Origin: JACVRW01 sp963812415
GTDB taxonomy: Bacteria; Actinomycetota; Thermoleophilia; Solirubrobacterales; Thermoleophilaceae
Direction of reading: 5' to 3'
Assembly: GCA_963812415.1 (NCBI GenBank)
Contig: CAWEVH010000004.1
Coordinates: forward strand, 1-64,000
DNA: 64,000 nt
Translations under genes and position numbers: made by a program
The notes under the pieces: model-generated
Database searches by the model: none
Told to the model about the DNA's origin: nothing
Seen by the model: only the letters and a program-made list of their open reading frames with translations
Shown: positions 1 to 7,374 of the stretch, one piece after another
Layout: the number at the start of each line of letters is the position of its first letter
Position numbering within the stretch: the stretch's first letter is position 1

Positions 1-46
1 CCTCTTGCTTGTAAGGCAAGCGCTCTACCAGCTGAGCTAACCGCCC
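1..46 (-). tRNA. tRNA-Val(TAC), 5' part only
   Basis: Read on the minus strand from 46, the sequence gives a 7-base acceptor strand, TA, a D arm (GCTC...GAGC type) and an anticodon stem CTTGC/GCAAG closing the loop CTTACAA, so the anticodon is TAC (valine). The window begins before the variable loop and T arm, so the 3' half is outside the view. The T33 and purine-37 positions are as expected for an elongator tRNA. Confidence 0.9.
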
Positions 47-72
47 GACGGGCCGAGTCTAGTATCAGGCCG

Positions 73-448
73 GTGAACGCCCGGCTGTTCTGGAAGTCGC
101 TCGCGATCCAGGCGATCGCCGTCGCGATCCCGTTCGCGCTGCTCGGTCGTCGCCCTCGACGAGAGCTTCTTCGAGGACTACGGCTGGGCGGTCGGGCCCG
201 CCGTCTGGATCGCCTGCTCGCTCGTGACCGCCCGGGTGCTCGACATCCCGGCGTCCTACGTGGTGTTCTCGGCCATCGCGGGCGGCGTGGCCGGCGCGCT
301 CGTGCTGCTGGTGGCCGGCCACCTGCCGGGGATGATCGTTGCGCTGCTCGTGTTCGCGGCGTCCTGCGGCAGCTGGGACCCGGAGGCGCTCGAAGAGCCG
401 TCCGAGCGCACGCGCGAGGTGGCGGCGAATAGGGGCGACGGGATTTGA
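73..448 (+). CDS. Small membrane protein, one frameshift
   Basis: Translation from the GTG at 73 begins MNARLFWKSLAIQAIAVAIP. After about base 145 the sensible reading moves to another frame, continuing through LDESFFEDYGWAVGPAVW and TARVLDIPASYVVFSAIAGG to the stop at 446-448. Joined, it would be about 125 residues with three hydrophobic stretches, suggesting an inner-membrane protein of unknown function. The break lies in a CTCGGTCGTCG context where removing one base restores the frame, so a sequencing indel is likely. The last 19 bases overlap the 3' end of the tRNA-Glu gene on the other strand, so the real stop may be earlier. No family is recognised. Confidence 0.55.
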
Positions 449-503
449 ACCCGCGATCTCCGGCTTGAAAGGCCGGCGTCCTGGACCGCTGGACCACGCC
501 CCC
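430..503 (-). tRNA. tRNA-Glu(TTC)
   Basis: The minus strand from 503 folds into a complete cloverleaf: acceptor GGGGGCG paired with CGCCCCT and discriminator A; D stem GTCC/GGAC; anticodon stem CCGGC/GCCGG with loop CTTTCAA (anticodon TTC, Glu); T stem GCGGG/CCCGT with loop TTCGAAT. The gene is 74 bases and no CCA is encoded. Confidence 0.95.
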
Positions 504-529
504 TTGGTGGCCGATTGTAGGCGGCGTCC

Positions 530-970
530 CTAGCCGGGCCGGTTCCGGGCCGCGCGATAGGTGCCGTCGAGCACGCCCTCGATCGCGGGCCGGGCGGGCT
601 CGAACGAGGGCTCGCGGCCCTTGCACTCCTCGGTGAGCCCGTAGTAGACGCTCCGGCCCACCCGGTTCAGCGTCAGCCGGCGGACAAGCGGCCGCAGGGC
701 CGGCTCCTGGGCGAGCGCGAACTCCGCCCTGATCACGAGCTTCTGACTCTCGGGATGCAGCGGCTGGCGCGCCAGGTCCCGGCAGGTGACCGCGTGCGGG
801 TTGCGCTCGACCTCCCTCGCGTGGACGGGGTCGGGCGTGCCGGCTATGCGGCGCGGCTCGTCCTCCTCGTCGCCGCAGCCGGCGCCCGCGGCCGAGACGA
901 CCAGGGCCCCCAGCGCCAGCACGACGGCGCGGCGGCTGCCCGGGATCGGAGGTCGCGCTGAACGCGGCAT
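530..970 (-). CDS. Putative secreted lipoprotein, unknown function
   Basis: The ORF encodes 146 residues from the ATG at 970. The N-terminus has arginines, a hydrophobic stretch (VVLALGALVVSAAGAGC) and a Cys preceded by AGAG, which fits a signal-peptidase-II lipobox, so lipid anchoring at the outer face of the membrane is inferred. The mature part is short, acidic just after the Cys (GDEEDEP), then mixed alpha-helical in character, with two further cysteines (TCRD, EECK) about 60 residues apart. No family is recognised. It sits between tRNA-Glu (same strand) and the interrupted tRNA-Lys (opposite strand), whose start is only 11 bases from this start codon. Confidence 0.7.
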   Translation of the reverse strand: MPRSARPPIPGSRRAVVLALGALVVSAAGAGCGDEEDEPRRIAGTPDPVHAREVERNPHAVTCRDLARQPLHPESQKLVIRAEFALAQEPALRPLVRRLTLNRVGRSVYYGLTEECKGREPSFEPARPAIEGVLDGTYRAARNRPG

Positions 971-981
971 ACTTCAGGTTC

Positions 982-1299
982 GGGCCGTTAGCTCAATGGC
1001 AGAGCGCGGGACTTCGCAATAGAGGAGCGCTAGGAGGGAAACCACTAGTTCGTCGGCAGCTGTTTGCTGGGACACCCTGAGAGCCTGAGGTACCGAAGTG
1101 TGACAATCCTCAGGATTGGGCTATCAGCAGGCAACCCCCGTCAGGGGAGAGCCCTCAGAGGCCATACGCTGCCCACCCTAACGTCGAGCCGAGGGTGAAG
1201 AGATGGTCCAGACCGCAACGCGACTCGCTCGTCGCGGCCGGTGAGAGCCGGTGCGGCAGGTTAATCCTTGAGATCCGGGTTCGAGTCCCGGGCGGCCCA
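982..1299 (+). tRNA. tRNA-Lys(TTT) interrupted by a group I intron
   Basis: The 5' exon (982-1014) gives acceptor GGGCCGT, TA, D arm GCTC-AATGGCA-GAGC and the anticodon arm up to CTT. The 3' exon (1261-1299) gives TTAA, the 3' anticodon strand, T arm CCGGG-TTCGAGT-CCCGG, acceptor GCGGCCC and discriminator A. Joined, the anticodon loop is CTTTTAA, anticodon TTT, and the exon total is 72 bases. The acceptor and A73 fit lysine. A reading as Asn(GTT), with the splice moved by one base, fits less well because Asn tRNAs usually carry G73. The lower anticodon stem is weak: C27 opposes T43, and 28-42 is a G-T wobble. The intron splits the anticodon after position 34, the same place as the cyanobacterial tRNA-Leu(UAA) intron. 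Confidence 0.85.
1015..1260 (+). ncRNA. Self-splicing group I intron (IC3-like) in tRNA-Lys
   Basis: The 246-base insert has the conserved group I core. P1: exon CTT plus C1015 pairs with GGAG (1024-1027), placing a U-G wobble at the 5' splice site. P2: CTAG/CTAG (1030-1033 with 1045-1048) capped by GGGAAACC. P3: GGCAGC (1055-1060) with GCTGCC (1168-1173). P4: GCTG (1066-1069) with CAGC (1125-1128). P5-type stem: CCTGAGG (1084-1090) with CCTCAGG (1108-1114). P7: GGCCAT (1160-1165) with ATGGTC (1203-1208). P8: CACCCT (1174-1179) with AGGGTG (1192-1197). The intron ends in G1260. The P8 loop (AACGTCGAGCCG) and the following S element (AAGAGATGGTCCA) closely resemble those of the cyanobacterial tRNA-Leu intron. 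There is no room for a homing endonuclease. Confidence 0.92.
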
Positions 1300-1333
1300 C
1301 CTGCCAGACGAATAACGCCGACGGCACGGCGCT

Positions 1334-1348
1334 GGGCCGAGCCGGCCC
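1334..1348 (-). terminator. GC-rich hairpin downstream of the ArsR gene
   Basis: GGGCC (1334-1338) pairs with GGCCC (1344-1348) about a dozen bases beyond the ArsR stop codon. There is no U-tract. The core resembles the hairpin after purF at 5821-5836. Confidence 0.4.
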
Positions 1349-1360
1349 CTCGCCCACGAC

Positions 1361-1696
1361 TCAGGCGGCCGTCGCGTCGCGCGACTCGCCCGCGCTCAGC
1401 TCGGCGGTCAGGATCGCCTGAAGCAGTCCCGGGAAGCGGTTGTTCAGGTCGTCGTCGCGCAGGGAGAGCATGCGCTTGCGACCCTCGGGGCGGGTGCGCA
1501 CGACGCCCGCCTCGCGAAGCACGCGGAAGTGATGCGAGAGCGTGGCCTTCGAGAGGCCGAGATCGAAGGTGCCGCACGTGCACTCGGGCCCGTTCGACAG
1601 CCGCCGGACGATCTCGAGCCGGGCCGGGTCGCTGAGTGCGTGCAGGATGGCGTGGAGCTCGAGCTCAGCGCAGGAGGGGTGGTGGGGCTCTCTCAT
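1361..1696 (-). CDS. ArsR-family winged-helix repressor
   Basis: This 111-residue protein from the ATG at 1696 matches the ArsR/SmtB architecture. HAILHALSDPARLEIVRRL forms the first helices (residues about 16-34), ECTCGTFD a Cys-containing segment (about 38-45), LSKATLSHHFRVLREAGVV the recognition helix-turn-helix (about 48-66), and RPEGRKRMLSL the wing. Such proteins are dimeric repressors released by metal or other signals. CTC plus an N-terminal SCAELE Cys could bind thiophilic ligands, but the classic ELCVCDL metal motif is not exact, so the ligand is unknown. No target is adjacent in operon orientation; the neighbours are tRNA-Lys and purH. Confidence 0.85.
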   Translation of the reverse strand: MREPHHPSCAELELHAILHALSDPARLEIVRRLSNGPECTCGTFDLGLSKATLSHHFRVLREAGVVRTRPEGRKRMLSLRDDDLNNRFPGLLQAILTAELSAGESRDATAA

Positions 1697-1744
1697 GGAA
1701 GAAGCGGCTGCAACTCTAGCGATCGTTCGATGATTGTCTAAGCG

Positions 1745-3343
1745 CTAGTGGCGGAAGTGGCGGCGGGCCGTGAACACCATCGCGACGCCGGCGGCGTCGC
1801 AGGCGTCGATCACCTCCTGGTCCCGCTGCGACCCCCCTGGCTGGATGATCGCCCGGACGCCCGCCTCGATCGCCAGCGAGGGGCCGTCGGCGAACGGGAA
1901 GAAGGCGTCCGACGCGAGCGCGGCGCCGTCCACGGCGAGCCCGGCGGCGCGGGCCTTGTCGAGCGCGATCCGCACCGAGTCAACCCGGCTCATCTGACCC
2001 GCACCGACGCCGACCGTCGCAAGCTCGCGGGCGAGCACGATCGCGTTGGAGCGCACGTGCTTGGAGACGCGCATCGCGAACAGCAGCTCGCCCCACTCCG
2101 ACTCGTCCGGCGTGCGCTCGGTCACAACGCTCATCTCCTCGCGCTGCTGGAGGCCGCCGTCCCGGTCCTGAACGAGCAGCCCGCCGCGCACCCGCTTGGT
2201 GTCGTGCTCCGAGATCGGTGGGCGGCGGCGCTCCTGGTCGTGGAGCAGCCGCACGTTCGGCTTCTGCTCGAGCAGCTCGAGCGCGTCGTCGTCGTAGCCC
2301 GGCGCGAACACGAGCTCCACGAACAGCTCGTGCAGCTTCTCGGCGAGCGCCCGGCTCACCGGCCTGTTGAAGCAGAACACCCCGCCGAAGGCGCTCTGAG
2401 GGTCGGCCCGGAGCGCCTTGTCGAATGCGTCCTCGACGCTCGAGCCCACCCCGGCGCCGCAGGGGTTGTTGTGCTTGACGATCGCCGCCGCCGGAAGCTC
2501 GAAGTCCTCCACGAGGCGCCGCGCCGAGTCGAGGTCGAGCAGGTTGTTGAACGTGAGCTCCCTGCCGTGCAGCTTCGAGACCATCGACAGCAGGTGCGTG
2601 CGCGCGCCCAGCTCGGCGTAGTAGGCGGCGCGCTGGTGCGGGTTCTCGCCGTAGGGGAGGTCGAGCACCTTCTCGAACGAGCGCGTGTAGGCGACCGGGA
2701 AGTCCTCCTCGCGCTCGGCGAACCAGCGCGAGATCGCCGTGTCGTAGCGGGCCGTGTAGGCGAACGCCTCCATCGCCAGGGTCTGGCGCGTGCGCGCGGA
2801 GAGCGTCCCGGCTCCCTCCGTGAGCTCCTCCAGCACGGCGTCGTAGCTCTCGGGCGATACCACCACGGCCGCGAACCCGTGATTCTTGGCCGCCGCGCGG
2901 ATCAGCGTCGGGCCGCCGATATCGATGTTCTCGATCACCTCGGCGTCCTCACGGCCGCGCTGGGACGCCACGCGCTCGAACGGATAGAGGTTCACGCACA
3001 CGAGGTCGATCGGCTCGATGCCATGCTCGTTCAGCATCGACACGTGGTCGTGGTTCGAGCGCAGCGCCAGCAGGCCGGCATGGATCCGCGGGTGGAGCGT
3101 CTTCACACGGCCGTCGAGGATCTCGGGGAAGCCCGTGTAGTCGTCGACGGCGCGCACCGCGATCCCCGCCTCGGACAGCTCGCTCGCTGTGCCGCCCGTG
3201 GACACGAGCTCGACGCCGAGGTCGGCAAGCCCCCGCGCGAACTCCACCAGCCCGCGCTTGTCCGCCACGCTCAGGAGCGCCCTGCGCACGCGGACCTCGC
3301 CCGCCGCGGTGGGCTCGACGGCGCCTTGCCCCGGCTCGCTCAT
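1745..3343 (-). CDS. purH: Bifunctional AICAR formyltransferase / IMP cyclohydrolase
   Basis: PurH carries out the last two steps to IMP: formylation of AICAR with 10-formyl-THF, then ring closure. The 532-residue length is typical. The N-terminal MGS-like cyclohydrolase domain begins with RRALLSVADKRGLVEFARGL and LVSTGGTASEL (residues 20-55) and continues with ILDGRVKTLHPRIHAGLLA. The formyltransferase domain carries KHNNPCG (290-296), which holds the catalytic Lys-His pair, and ends with a QPGGSQRD segment. The ATG at 3343 overlaps the purN stop (ATGA), implying translational coupling. The frame is intact. It is the last gene of the purC-to-purH run. Confidence 0.97.
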   Translation of the reverse strand: MSEPGQGAVEPTAAGEVRVRRALLSVADKRGLVEFARGLADLGVELVSTGGTASELSEAGIAVRAVDDYTGFPEILDGRVKTLHPRIHAGLLALRSNHDHVSMLNEHGIEPIDLVCVNLYPFERVASQRGREDAEVIENIDIGGPTLIRAAAKNHGFAAVVVSPESYDAVLEELTEGAGTLSARTRQTLAMEAFAYTARYDTAISRWFAEREEDFPVAYTRSFEKVLDLPYGENPHQRAAYYAELGARTHLLSMVSKLHGRELTFNNLLDLDSARRLVEDFELPAAAIVKHNNPCGAGVGSSVEDAFDKALRADPQSAFGGVFCFNRPVSRALAEKLHELFVELVFAPGYDDDALELLEQKPNVRLLHDQERRRPPISEHDTKRVRGGLLVQDRDGGLQQREEMSVVTERTPDESEWGELLFAMRVSKHVRSNAIVLARELATVGVGAGQMSRVDSVRIALDKARAAGLAVDGAALASDAFFPFADGPSLAIEAGVRAIIQPGGSQRDQEVIDACDAAGVAMVFTARRHFRH

Positions 3344-3958
3344 TCGGCCTCCACGCGTACGAGACGCGGGTTGGCGGGATCGATTCGCACGCGGCCGGCC
3401 GCGATCAGGCGCACCGCACGCGGCAGCAGCCGGTGTTCGATCTCGTGGACGCGCTGCTCGGATCTCCGCGATGTCGGGATGGTAAGGAAGCTCGAACGAT
3501 TCCTGTAGCACGATCGGGCCCGTGTCCACGCCCTCGTCGACGAAGTGGACGGTGACCCCCATCACCTTGACGCCGTGCTCGAGCGCCTGCTCGATCGCGC
3601 CCACGCCCGGAAAGGCGGGCAGCAGCGCGGGATGCACGTTCACCATCCGGCCGGCGAAGCGGCGGACCAGCTCGGGGGTGAGCAGCTCCATGAAGCCGGC
3701 GAGCACCACGAGCCCGACCCGACGCTCCTCGAGCCAGTCGCCGAGCGCGCGGTCGCGCGCCGGACGACCCGAATGATCGGCGAGCGCGAACACGGCGCTC
3801 TCGACACCCGCCGCGCGGGCGCGCTCCAGCCCGGGTGCGCCGGCTCGGCTCGAGGCCACGGCCACGATCTCGATGCCGTCCCGGCCGTGGACCGTGTCGA
3901 GCAGCGCCTGGAGGTTCGTGCCCGTGCCGGAGATCAGGACGGCGACGCGAAAGCTCAC
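3340..3958 (-). CDS. purN: Phosphoribosylglycinamide formyltransferase, one frameshift
   Basis: PurN transfers a formyl group from 10-formyl-THF to GAR. The N-terminus MSFRVAVLISGTGTNLQALL has the phosphate-binding loop. NVHPALLPAFPG holds the catalytic Asn and His, and HFVDEGVDTGPIV the catalytic Asp region. The frame breaks near 3459-3463, after HPDIAEI. In the adjacent frame the missing end is clear (EQRVHEIEHRLLPRAVRL through to VRVEAE) and stops exactly at the ATGA overlap with purH. A one-base indel is therefore likely; the restored protein is about 205 residues. The GTG start overlaps the recQ stop (GTGA). Confidence 0.9.
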
Positions 3959-5721
3959 GCGGCGGCGCCCGCCGGGAGCCGGAGCACCGGGTAGGGACCG
4001 CCCGTGGTCTCGAGCCGGCCCTCCTCGATCAGCTCGTCGACCCGAGCGACGATGTCGGCGCGCCGCAGGTGCGAGGACACGCCGTAGGCCTGGAGGCCGT
4101 CGTAGGAGTTGCGCTGGATCTTCTTGCTGCGCGAGCCGTGCAGGATCTCCGCGCAGGTGGTGCGCCCGACGGCCGGGCGCGCTGCCACGGCGACGGAGAT
4201 GATCGCGTCGTCGAGGTTGCCGATCTCCACCGGGTCCGGGGGCGGGGCCACCGCCACGAGGCCCGGGTCGCAGGCGTCGCAGCAACCCGACGCGGAGCGC
4301 GCCGGCGCCGCGCGGTCGCCGAAGTGGCGCAGGATCGCCTCGCGGCGGCAGGCGTCGTTCTCCACGTAGGCCCAGATCTCGCGGTACTGCCGCCAGCGCG
4401 CGCGGGCGGCGTCCTCGATCGACGAGCGGCAGAGGGCGGCGGCGCGGCCGTCGAAGCGACCGAGCACGCGCCCCGCGATCCGGTCTGGCGCCGACGGCGA
4501 GGGCGCGATCACCCCGGCTCGGGTGAGGTGGCCGACCAGCGCTCGCAGCCGCTCGCCGTCGCCGCGCATGTCGCGCGCCAGCCCGGCTGCGTCGAGCGCG
4601 TAGCGGCCCTCGCCGTCCGCGGACGCGGTGAGGCGGTCCGCCAGCCAGCCGGGCAGGCCGGGATCGAGCTCCTCGCGCTTGATGAAGTGGACGTGCAGCG
4701 CCTTGTCGCGGTTCTCCGCCAAGAGCAGCGCGCGCGCCGGCAGCCCGTCGCGGCCCGCGCGGCCCGCCTCCTGGTAGTAGGCCTCGAGCGAGGCCGGCAC
4801 GCTCGAGTGGACCACCGTCCGGACGTTCGGCTTGTCCACCCCCATGCCGAAGGCGTTGGTCGCGCAGATCACCCGGATCTCGTCGGCGAGGAAGCGGCGC
4901 TGGACCTCGGCGCGGCGGCCGCGATCGAGCCCGGCGTGGTAGGCGGCGGCCTCCTCCCCGAGCGCAGCCGAGAGGCGCTCGGCCAGCTCCTCCGAGCCGG
5001 CGCGCGTGCCCGCGTAGACGATCGCGGGCAGGGCATCGGGCCGGCGCAGGGTCTCCACGACGAGCGCCGCCTTCTCGTGTCCTCCCGGCCTCGCGACCGT
5101 GAACGAGATGTTCGGCCGGTCGAACCCGGTGGCCACCTGGAGTGGATCGCGCAACCCCAGCCGCCTCACGACGTCGGCCGCCACCCGCGGCGTGGCGGTG
5201 GCGGTGGAGGCCACGAGCGCGGCCGCGCCGAGCGCGCGGGCGGCGTCGGCCAGGCGGAAGTAGTCGGGCCGGAAGTCGTGCCCCCATTGCGAGACGCAGT
5301 GCGCCTCGTCCACCACGAACAGTCCCACGCGCACCGCGCGCATCCGTTCGAGGAAGCCCAGCGCGGCGAAGCGCTCGGGAGCCACGTAGAGCAGCTTCAG
5401 CCGGCCGGCGGCCGCGCGCTCGAGCGCCTCGGCGTTCGCGCGCGAGTCCTGCTGCGCGTTCACGAGCGCCACCCGGTCGGCGAGCCCGCGCGCGCCGAGC
5501 GCCTCCACCTGGTCCTGCATCAGCGCCACCAGCGGCGAGACGACCACCGTGAGGTCGTCGCGCAGCAGGGCCGGGAGCTGGTAGCAGAGCGACTTGCCCG
5601 AGCCCGTGGGCATGACCACCATCACGTCGCGCCCGCCGAGCGCGGCCTCGCATGCCTCGCGCTGCCCCGGCCGGAACTCACGGAAGCCGAACAGCGAGTG
5701 GAGGGCGGCGGTCAGGTCCAT
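3955..5721 (-). CDS. recQ: RecQ-type ATP-dependent DNA helicase
   Basis: This 588-residue superfamily 2, 3'-5' helicase unwinds recombination and replication intermediates. Walker A is PTGSGKSLCYQLPAL (about residue 42), the DEAH box is VVDEAHCVSQWGHDFRPDY with the RecQ aromatic-rich loop, and motifs V/VI are AFGMGVDKPN and QEAGRAGRDG. The RecQ zinc-binding cysteines appear as DACRRE and SGCCDACDP. A winged-helix-like C-terminal part follows (SKKIQRNSYDGLQAYGVSSH), with no obvious separate HRDC domain. The ATG at 5721 is the best start. The gene sits inside the purine run, between purF (125-base gap) and purN (4-base overlap), which is unusual. Confidence 0.93.
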   Translation of the reverse strand: MDLTAALHSLFGFREFRPGQREACEAALGGRDVMVVMPTGSGKSLCYQLPALLRDDLTVVVSPLVALMQDQVEALGARGLADRVALVNAQQDSRANAEALERAAAGRLKLLYVAPERFAALGFLERMRAVRVGLFVVDEAHCVSQWGHDFRPDYFRLADAARALGAAALVASTATATPRVAADVVRRLGLRDPLQVATGFDRPNISFTVARPGGHEKAALVVETLRRPDALPAIVYAGTRAGSEELAERLSAALGEEAAAYHAGLDRGRRAEVQRRFLADEIRVICATNAFGMGVDKPNVRTVVHSSVPASLEAYYQEAGRAGRDGLPARALLLAENRDKALHVHFIKREELDPGLPGWLADRLTASADGEGRYALDAAGLARDMRGDGERLRALVGHLTRAGVIAPSPSAPDRIAGRVLGRFDGRAAALCRSSIEDAARARWRQYREIWAYVENDACRREAILRHFGDRAAPARSASGCCDACDPGLVAVAPPPDPVEIGNLDDAIISVAVAARPAVGRTTCAEILHGSRSKKIQRNSYDGLQAYGVSSHLRRADIVARVDELIEEGRLETTGGPYPVLRLPAGAAA

Positions 5722-5818
5722 GGGGAAGGCCACAGTAGCGCCGTCCCCGGAGGGAGCAGGCACGCTGTTGCAGAGTTGTTGCAGGCGGGCGGAGGCGGAA
5801 GAACGGCATCGCTCCGGT

Positions 5819-5836
5819 CCGGGCCGAGCCCGGCCC
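5819..5836 (-). terminator. Hairpin between purF and recQ
   Basis: GGGCCG (5821-5826) pairs with CGGCCC (5831-5836); alternatively CCGGGC pairs with GCCCGG from 5819. It lies 11 bases past the purF stop in a 125-base gap. With no T-run it may be an attenuating or processing stem rather than a full terminator. Confidence 0.45.
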
Positions 5837-5846
5837 CTCGCGCAGT

Positions 5847-7277
5847 TCAGGCCCGAACGACCGCCAGCTCCTCGAGCGCGAACTTCCCGTTCGCGTCCTC
5901 GGTCCGCTCGAGCGGGTACTCGCCGGAGAAGCAGGCGTCGCAGTGGGTGGCGCGGGTCGAGCGGATCGCCTCGTACACGCCGTCGAGCGACAGGTAGCGC
6001 AGCGAGTCGCAGCCGAGCTCCGTGGCGATCTCCTCCTCGCTGCGGCCGTGGGCGACCATCTCCTGGGTCGTCGACATGTCGATCCCGTAGTGGCACGGGT
6101 GCGTGATCGGGGGCGCCGAGATCCGCATGTGCACCTCCGCCGCCCCGGCGTCGCGCAGCATCTTCACGATCTGGCGCGTGGTGTTGCCACGCACGATCGA
6201 GTCGTCCACGACGACGAGGCGCTTGCCGGCCACCACCTCGCGCAGCGGGTTGAACTTCATCCGCAGTCCGTGCTTGCGCAGCTCCTGCCCAGGCTGGATG
6301 AACGTGCGCGCCACGTAGCGGTTCTTGATCAGCCCGTCGTCGCGGGGGATCCCCGAAGCCTTCGAGTAGCCGGCCGCCGCGGCGTTGCCGGAGTCCGGGA
6401 CCGCGATCACCACGTCCGCCCCGACCGGGGCCTCACGCCAGAGGATCTCGCCCATCTTGCGCCGCGAGACCTGGGTGCGGTTGCCTTCCAGGATCGAGTC
6501 GGGCCGCGCGAAGTAGATGTGCTCGAAGACGCAGAACGCCTTCCGGGGCGACTCCACGAGCTGGCGCGTCTCGATGCCGCGCTCGCCGATCGACACCATC
6601 TCGCCGGGGCCCACCTCGCGCAGCAGCTCGGCGCCGATGATGTCGAAGGCGCAGCTCTCGGAGGCCACGCAGTACCTGTCGCCGATCATGCCGAGCGACA
6701 GGGGCCGGAGGCCGACCGGATCGCGGAAGGCGATCACGCGGTCCTTCGTCATCACGACCGTCGAGAAGGCGCCCTCGAGCCGCGGCATCACGTCCGCCAG
6801 GGCGTCCTCGACCCGCTCCGCCTCGTGCGTCGAGAGCAGCGCCGCGATGATCTCCGAGTCCGAGGTGCCGCGGAAGCTCACGCCGCGCTCGACGAGCTCC
6901 GAGTGGAGCTCGACGGCGTTGATCAGGTTGCCGTTGTGGGCGAGCGCCACCTGGCGCCGGTCGGAGCGCCACACCGGCTGAGCGTTCTCCCACGCCGAGG
7001 AGCCGGTGGTCGAGTAGCGCACGTGCCCCACCGCCAGGTCGCCACCCAGTGCGCGCAGCTTCTCCTCGTCGAACACCTGCGAGACCAGCCCGAGGTCGCG
7101 GATGGTCATGATCTGGCCGGAGCCGCTCGTGGCGATGCCGGCGGACTCCTGGCCGCGATGCTGAAGCGCGTACAGGGCGAAGTACGCGAGGCGGGCGACG
7201 TCGACCTCAGGCGCGTAGACGCCGAAGACGCCGCACTCGTCGCGAGGTCCGTCGCGATGGTCGAGCTCGGGGTTCAT
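5847..7277 (-). CDS. purF: Amidophosphoribosyltransferase
   Basis: PurF makes 5-phosphoribosylamine from PRPP and glutamine, the committed step of purine synthesis. It has 476 residues. A 14-residue N-terminal segment precedes CGVFGVY, so Cys15 is expected to become the N-terminal nucleophile after propeptide removal. The glutaminase domain shows ALQHRGQESAGIA and VGHVRYSTTG. The phosphoribosyltransferase domain shows RNTTIP-type features, the PRPP loop VVVDDSIVRGNTT and the late cysteines CDACFSGEYP. It lies 97 bases downstream of purL. Feedback control by AMP/GMP is known for the family but cannot be read from the sequence. Confidence 0.97.
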   Translation of the reverse strand: MNPELDHRDGPRDECGVFGVYAPEVDVARLAYFALYALQHRGQESAGIATSGSGQIMTIRDLGLVSQVFDEEKLRALGGDLAVGHVRYSTTGSSAWENAQPVWRSDRRQVALAHNGNLINAVELHSELVERGVSFRGTSDSEIIAALLSTHEAERVEDALADVMPRLEGAFSTVVMTKDRVIAFRDPVGLRPLSLGMIGDRYCVASESCAFDIIGAELLREVGPGEMVSIGERGIETRQLVESPRKAFCVFEHIYFARPDSILEGNRTQVSRRKMGEILWREAPVGADVVIAVPDSGNAAAAGYSKASGIPRDDGLIKNRYVARTFIQPGQELRKHGLRMKFNPLREVVAGKRLVVVDDSIVRGNTTRQIVKMLRDAGAAEVHMRISAPPITHPCHYGIDMSTTQEMVAHGRSEEEIATELGCDSLRYLSLDGVYEAIRSTRATHCDACFSGEYPLERTEDANGKFALEELAVVRA

Positions 7278-7374
7278 GCGCTGGAAGCGGGGCCTCGGAC
7301 ACTGCCGGCAAGAGAGGGCCCTGCCACGAGCTGAGGGTACCAGTGGGTCCCGTCGTCGCGGGGGCGGCGGCCCC

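Noticed and set aside
3835..5997. Long plus-strand ORF (about 720 codons) opposite recQ
   Set aside because: Shadow of recQ, purN and purF caused by high GC at third positions. It has no domain sense and is Arg/Gly/Ala-rich. The same applies to the long antisense ORFs over purH, purF, purB, clpB and dnaK.
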